Shown here: positions 13,844 through 14,243 of the stretch, piece after piece
How positions within the stretch are numbered: the first letter of the stretch is position 1
Layout: each line of letters begins with the position of its first letter
Origin: Promethearchaeota archaeon
GTDB taxonomy: Archaea; Asgardarchaeota; Lokiarchaeia; Sigyniarchaeales; SOKP01
Reading direction: 5' to 3'
DNA length: 14,243 nucleotides
Assembly: GCA_030615145.1 (NCBI GenBank)
Contig: JAUWZT010000065.1
Coordinates: 1 to 14,243 of the forward strand
The notes under the pieces: model-generated
The model's input: the letters and a program-made list of their open reading frames with translations, nothing else
Told to the model about the DNA's origin: nothing
The model's database searches: none
Position numbers and translations under genes: made by a program

Positions 13844-14243
13844 ATGAGTGATCATGAAATTTTGATAGCAGTGCTAGCTGTAATTGGATCTGTTATAGGA
13901 ATAATTATTACCATTTTCTTAGAATTTAGAAAAAGTAGAAAAAGAAAAATAGAAGATGCATTAATGAATAAAATTTTCCCTTATTATGCATTAATTCTTG
14001 AATTGATAATTAAAATTGACTTAAAACTTACTAAACAAATAGACTATGATTTTAAAAATTTAAAAATTCCTATGAAAAAATTCTATAAAATAATCGCAGA
14101 TTCATTCATTTATATACAAAATCCAAATTCTCGGCAATTATCTATAGATATTCTAAAAATTTCTGAACTATTAAACTTAAAAATTAATGATATCGAAATA
14201 CAAAAACCAGAAGATGAGAAAAAATTATTATCTTTGCTTGTTA
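13844..14243 (+). CDS. Membrane-anchored protein of unknown function, N-terminal part
   Basis: An open frame of 133 codons runs from ATG 13844 past the window end. Residues 6-26 (ILIAVLAVIGSVIGIIITIFL) are one uninterrupted hydrophobic segment, preceded by the short MSDHE and followed by EFRKSRKRKIED. By the positive-inside rule the N-terminus lies outside and the rest inside the cell. The remainder is rich in Lys, Ile and Leu, probably helical (for example YYALILELIIKIDLKLTKQI), without recognisable motifs. No ribosome site is seen; TTTATTAAC near 13812 is a possible weak TATA box for a leaderless message. Single-anchor proteins with a cytosolic helical tail are common in archaeal genomes and no family can be named from this part. 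Confidence 0.6.
   Translation, partial: MSDHEILIAVLAVIGSVIGIIITIFLEFRKSRKRKIEDALMNKIFPYYALILELIIKIDLKLTKQIDYDFKNLKIPMKKFYKIIADSFIYIQNPNSRQLSIDILKISELLNLKINDIEIQKPEDEKKLLSLLV

Overview
The window is AT-rich archaeal DNA. Its promoters have TATA boxes of the TTTATAAA type about 25-30 bases before the inferred transcript start, and transcripts end in T-tracts without stem-loops. Three genes use TTG starts and there are no bacterial -35/-10 promoters. The carbamoyl-phosphate synthetase genes match the eukaryotic CAD/CPS1 type at diagnostic positions. Together with the lipid/acyl-CoA gene content this suggests an Asgard archaeon of the Lokiarchaeia kind. That assignment is inference from protein style, because no rRNA or other marker gene is present.

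Left part (1-5723), acyl-CoA and lipid metabolism: the tail of a zinc-type medium-chain alcohol dehydrogenase; a long-chain acyl-CoA synthetase with a TATA box flanked by an inverted repeat; an acyl-CoA dehydrogenase whose catalytic base sits where isovaleryl-/long-chain dehydrogenases have it; and a crotonase-fold protein whose catalytic glutamate pattern is that of a delta3-delta2 enoyl-CoA isomerase rather than a hydratase. These could activate, oxidise and isomerise a fatty or branched acyl-CoA. Most are separate transcription units, not one operon.

Between them (3466-4901) lies a less settled stretch. It holds a decayed minus-strand gene with two in-frame stop codons but no frameshift, a divergent promoter with a perfect 8-bp-arm palindrome, a 61-residue unknown protein, and a minus-strand membrane methyltransferase of the isoprenylcysteine/phospholipid methyltransferase fold. 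That methyltransferase is tightly bracketed by two near-identical 45-base direct repeats, the second of which contains the start codon of the crotonase.

Right part (5769-13652): a DUF1846 (UPF0371) protein, then the pyrimidine genes pyrG (CTP synthase, last step), carA and carB (carbamoyl phosphate, first step). carA and carB are separate genes whose junction is two bases long, yet both look like the CAD/CPS1 chain in which the two are fused. PyrG carries a 16-residue insertion next to its metal/substrate loop. The window ends inside a new gene whose N-terminus is a single membrane anchor followed by a basic stretch.

No tRNA, rRNA, CRISPR array, transposase or integrase was seen. The most interesting items are the eukaryote-type but unfused carA-carB pair, the repeat-bracketed methyltransferase insertion, the PyrG insertion, and the pseudogene with its still intact divergent control region.
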